From NCBI GenBank assembly GCA_012729755.1, contig JAAYCN010000067.1, positions 23,026-87,025 of the forward strand: a stretch of DNA of 64,000 nucleotides. Direction: 5' to 3'. The notes below the pieces were generated by a model. That model searched no databases, was not told the DNA's origin, and was given only the letters and a program-made list of their open reading frames with translations. The position numbers and the translations under genes were made by a program. Shown here piece by piece: positions 62,680-64,000 of the stretch; the stretch's first letter is position 1; every line of letters starts with the position of its first letter. Origin of the DNA: Chloroflexota bacterium. GTDB lineage: Bacteria > Chloroflexota > Anaerolineae > Anaerolineales > Anaerolineaceae.

Positions 62680-63348
62680 ATGACTTCAACTCTCATCATT
62701 GAAGCGAAAAACATCCATAAAGCTTTTGGCAAAAGAATCATCCTCGACGGCTTGAACTTTGAGGTGCCTGAAGGGGTGATCCATGCTATTTGCGGTAAAA
62801 ACGGAATTGGCAAGAGTGTTTTGCTGAGAATTTTGACCGGATTTATCCGACCGGATCAAGGCAGCGTGCGAATTCACGGAAAGAGAGTGGGAAAAGAAGT
62901 GGAATTCCCCGGATCGACTGGAATTTTAATCGACCGCCCTGGGTATATGCCTGACAGCAGCGGCTACACCAATCTTTCTTTGTTGGGTCAAATCAGTGGG
63001 CTGGCGGATGAAAAAACAATCCGCGCTTCACTGGAGTTGGTGGGTTTAGATCCGGACGACAAAAAGCCTGTGCGCACTTATTCAGTTGGCATGTTGCAGC
63101 GCCTTGGTTTGGCGCAAGCCATCATGGAAGACCCCCAATTGATTTTATTGGACGAACCCACTTCCGGTTTGGATTACGAAAGTCAGATTGAGATGCACGA
63201 ACTCTTCCTGAAACTTCGCGATCAGGGCAAAACCATTGTTTTTACCAGTCACAGTCCCTGGGAAGTCAGCCAGGTCAGTGAAAAAGCCTTTTGGTTGGTA
63301 GATGGAAAACTACAGGAAGAAGCAGCGACTCACGGAAACGGTAAGTAG
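62680..63348 (+). CDS. ABC transporter ATPase of module 2
   Basis: 222 residues. Walker A CGKNGIGKSVLLRILTG, signature YSVGMLQRLGLAQAIM, Walker B LILLDEPTSGLDYE and switch His in FTSHSPWE. It matches the module 1 ATPase along its whole length (both begin MTS.LI.EAKN), pointing to duplication. GAAAGGAAAACC precedes the ATG. A permease gene follows after 12 bases. Confidence 0.93.
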   Translation: MTSTLIIEAKNIHKAFGKRIILDGLNFEVPEGVIHAICGKNGIGKSVLLRILTGFIRPDQGSVRIHGKRVGKEVEFPGSTGILIDRPGYMPDSSGYTNLSLLGQISGLADEKTIRASLELVGLDPDDKKPVRTYSVGMLQRLGLAQAIMEDPQLILLDEPTSGLDYESQIEMHELFLKLRDQGKTIVFTSHSPWEVSQVSEKAFWLVDGKLQEEAATHGNGK

Positions 63349-63360
63349 GCAGAAAACCTT

Positions 63361-64000
63361 ATGAAAATAAATGAGGAAAAAACAAACAATCATATTCTGA
63401 AGGTTGAGCTAAGAAGAGCCTTTCAAAACCCGCGTTGGATATTGATTGTGTTGGTGGGGGTCGTCCTTTTTATCATCGGAAAAACCCGGTTTCCCCAAAT
63501 CACCGTAACCGGAGAATATGCGATCAATACCACGAATCGATTAATGCTGGCAATGCATTACAGCGAGTTGGCTTTCATCGTTCCACTGCTGGTTTTGATA
63601 CCCTATGCTGACTCTTTATTGAGCGACATTCAAAGCCGGGCGATTGATTTTTTGGTTTTTAGGTCTGGTCGGAAAGATTATCTTCGCTCAAAACTTTTGG
63701 CCATTGCGCTGAGTGGCGGGGTTTGCCTGGTCGTGGTTTTATTGGTTATGGTCTTGTCTTCGTCCGTCTATGGAATTAATTTTAAAAGCGGAATTTATGC
63801 CACGGGCATGGTCAATGAGACAGAACCATTCGGCCCTTTTAGTGCGCTGTTCATGACCAAACCAGCGTTGTACCTGGTTTATCTGTTCGTATCCGCCTTC
63901 TTATTTGGAATAACCTACTCATTGTTTGGGACGGCTATGTCGGTAATCTTCAAAAACAAATTTATCGGTTTCAGCGTCCCGCTTTTCTTGTTTCAGATCG
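63361..64000 (+). CDS. ABC-2-like permease of module 2 (3' end beyond the window)
   Basis: At least 213 residues, open to the window edge. Membrane helices begin at about 24-41 (WILIVLVGVVLFIIG) and recur at about 68-84, 113-133, 170-190 and the end. LIPYADSLLSDIQSRAIDF and YLRSKLLAIALSGGVCLV correspond to the module 1 permease at 60052. The start ATG at 63361 has no strong ribosome site (AGAAAACC). Confidence 0.82.
   Translation, partial: MKINEEKTNNHILKVELRRAFQNPRWILIVLVGVVLFIIGKTRFPQITVTGEYAINTTNRLMLAMHYSELAFIVPLLVLIPYADSLLSDIQSRAIDFLVFRSGRKDYLRSKLLAIALSGGVCLVVVLLVMVLSSSVYGINFKSGIYATGMVNETEPFGPFSALFMTKPALYLVYLFVSAFLFGITYSLFGTAMSVIFKNKFIGFSVPLFLFQI

Overview
The window looks like a chromosomal piece of a Chloroflexota bacterium of the Anaerolineae type. 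This is inferred from gene content (VanW-type multidomain protein, LytR-CpsA-Psr protein, bacterial translin, DUF951, DUF3467, MGDG-synthase-like glycosyltransferase, no lipid A or outer-membrane genes) and from secreted proteins that end in a short hydrophobic tail plus Arg. No rRNA is present to prove it. Genes are dense and often overlap by 1-11 bases.

Layout. 1-7.3 kb: a partial inositol monophosphatase, an HNH endonuclease, a secreted M14-type protein, an autoregulated-looking ArsR/MFS pair, a methyltransferase and an SRP RNA gene with its own promoter. 7.4-10.5 kb: a complete polar amino-acid ABC importer. 10.6-12.8 kb: a nucleic-acid gene set, ssb, DUF3467, translin, then two small membrane-anchored proteins that together carry the motifs of one Cas4-like nuclease. 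12.9-24.7 kb: C69 peptidase, esterase, tRNA-Pro, glycosyltransferase, rnhB, NifU-like protein, a ChlI/ChlD-type chelatase pair joined by an A10 frameshift site, and envelope proteins (LCP, VanW, LysM). 24.7-30.8 kb: a GIY-YIG/galactokinase fusion, S2P-type protease, DUF951, glycolipid glycosyltransferase, tsaE-tsaB-rimI and a family 4 uracil-DNA glycosylase.

30.8-59.1 kb is a surface-glycan locus. It has nucleotide-sugar enzymes, a secreted M23 protein, a winged-helix regulator with its own promoter, then some 23 tightly packed co-oriented genes: GDP-fucose synthase type enzyme, an ABC glycan exporter (Wzm/Wzt type), several glycosyltransferases, methyltransferases, a PseB-type dehydratase, two nonulosonate-synthase-type enzymes and three cytidylyltransferase domains. 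The locus therefore probably builds and exports a glycan containing CMP-activated acidic sugars. It ends at a strong bidirectional terminator. 59.2-64 kb holds two related ABC exporter modules, one with a GntR/YtrA-type regulator, facing away from each other. Both start from near-identical promoters followed by the same 18-bp dyad.

The most unusual items are the split membrane-tethered Cas4-like nuclease next to translin/SSB, the chelatase frameshift cassette, an M14-fold protein with all three zinc ligands replaced, the GIY-YIG/galactokinase fusion, a GT42-like candidate sialyltransferase, and the duplicated promoter-operator of the ABC modules.
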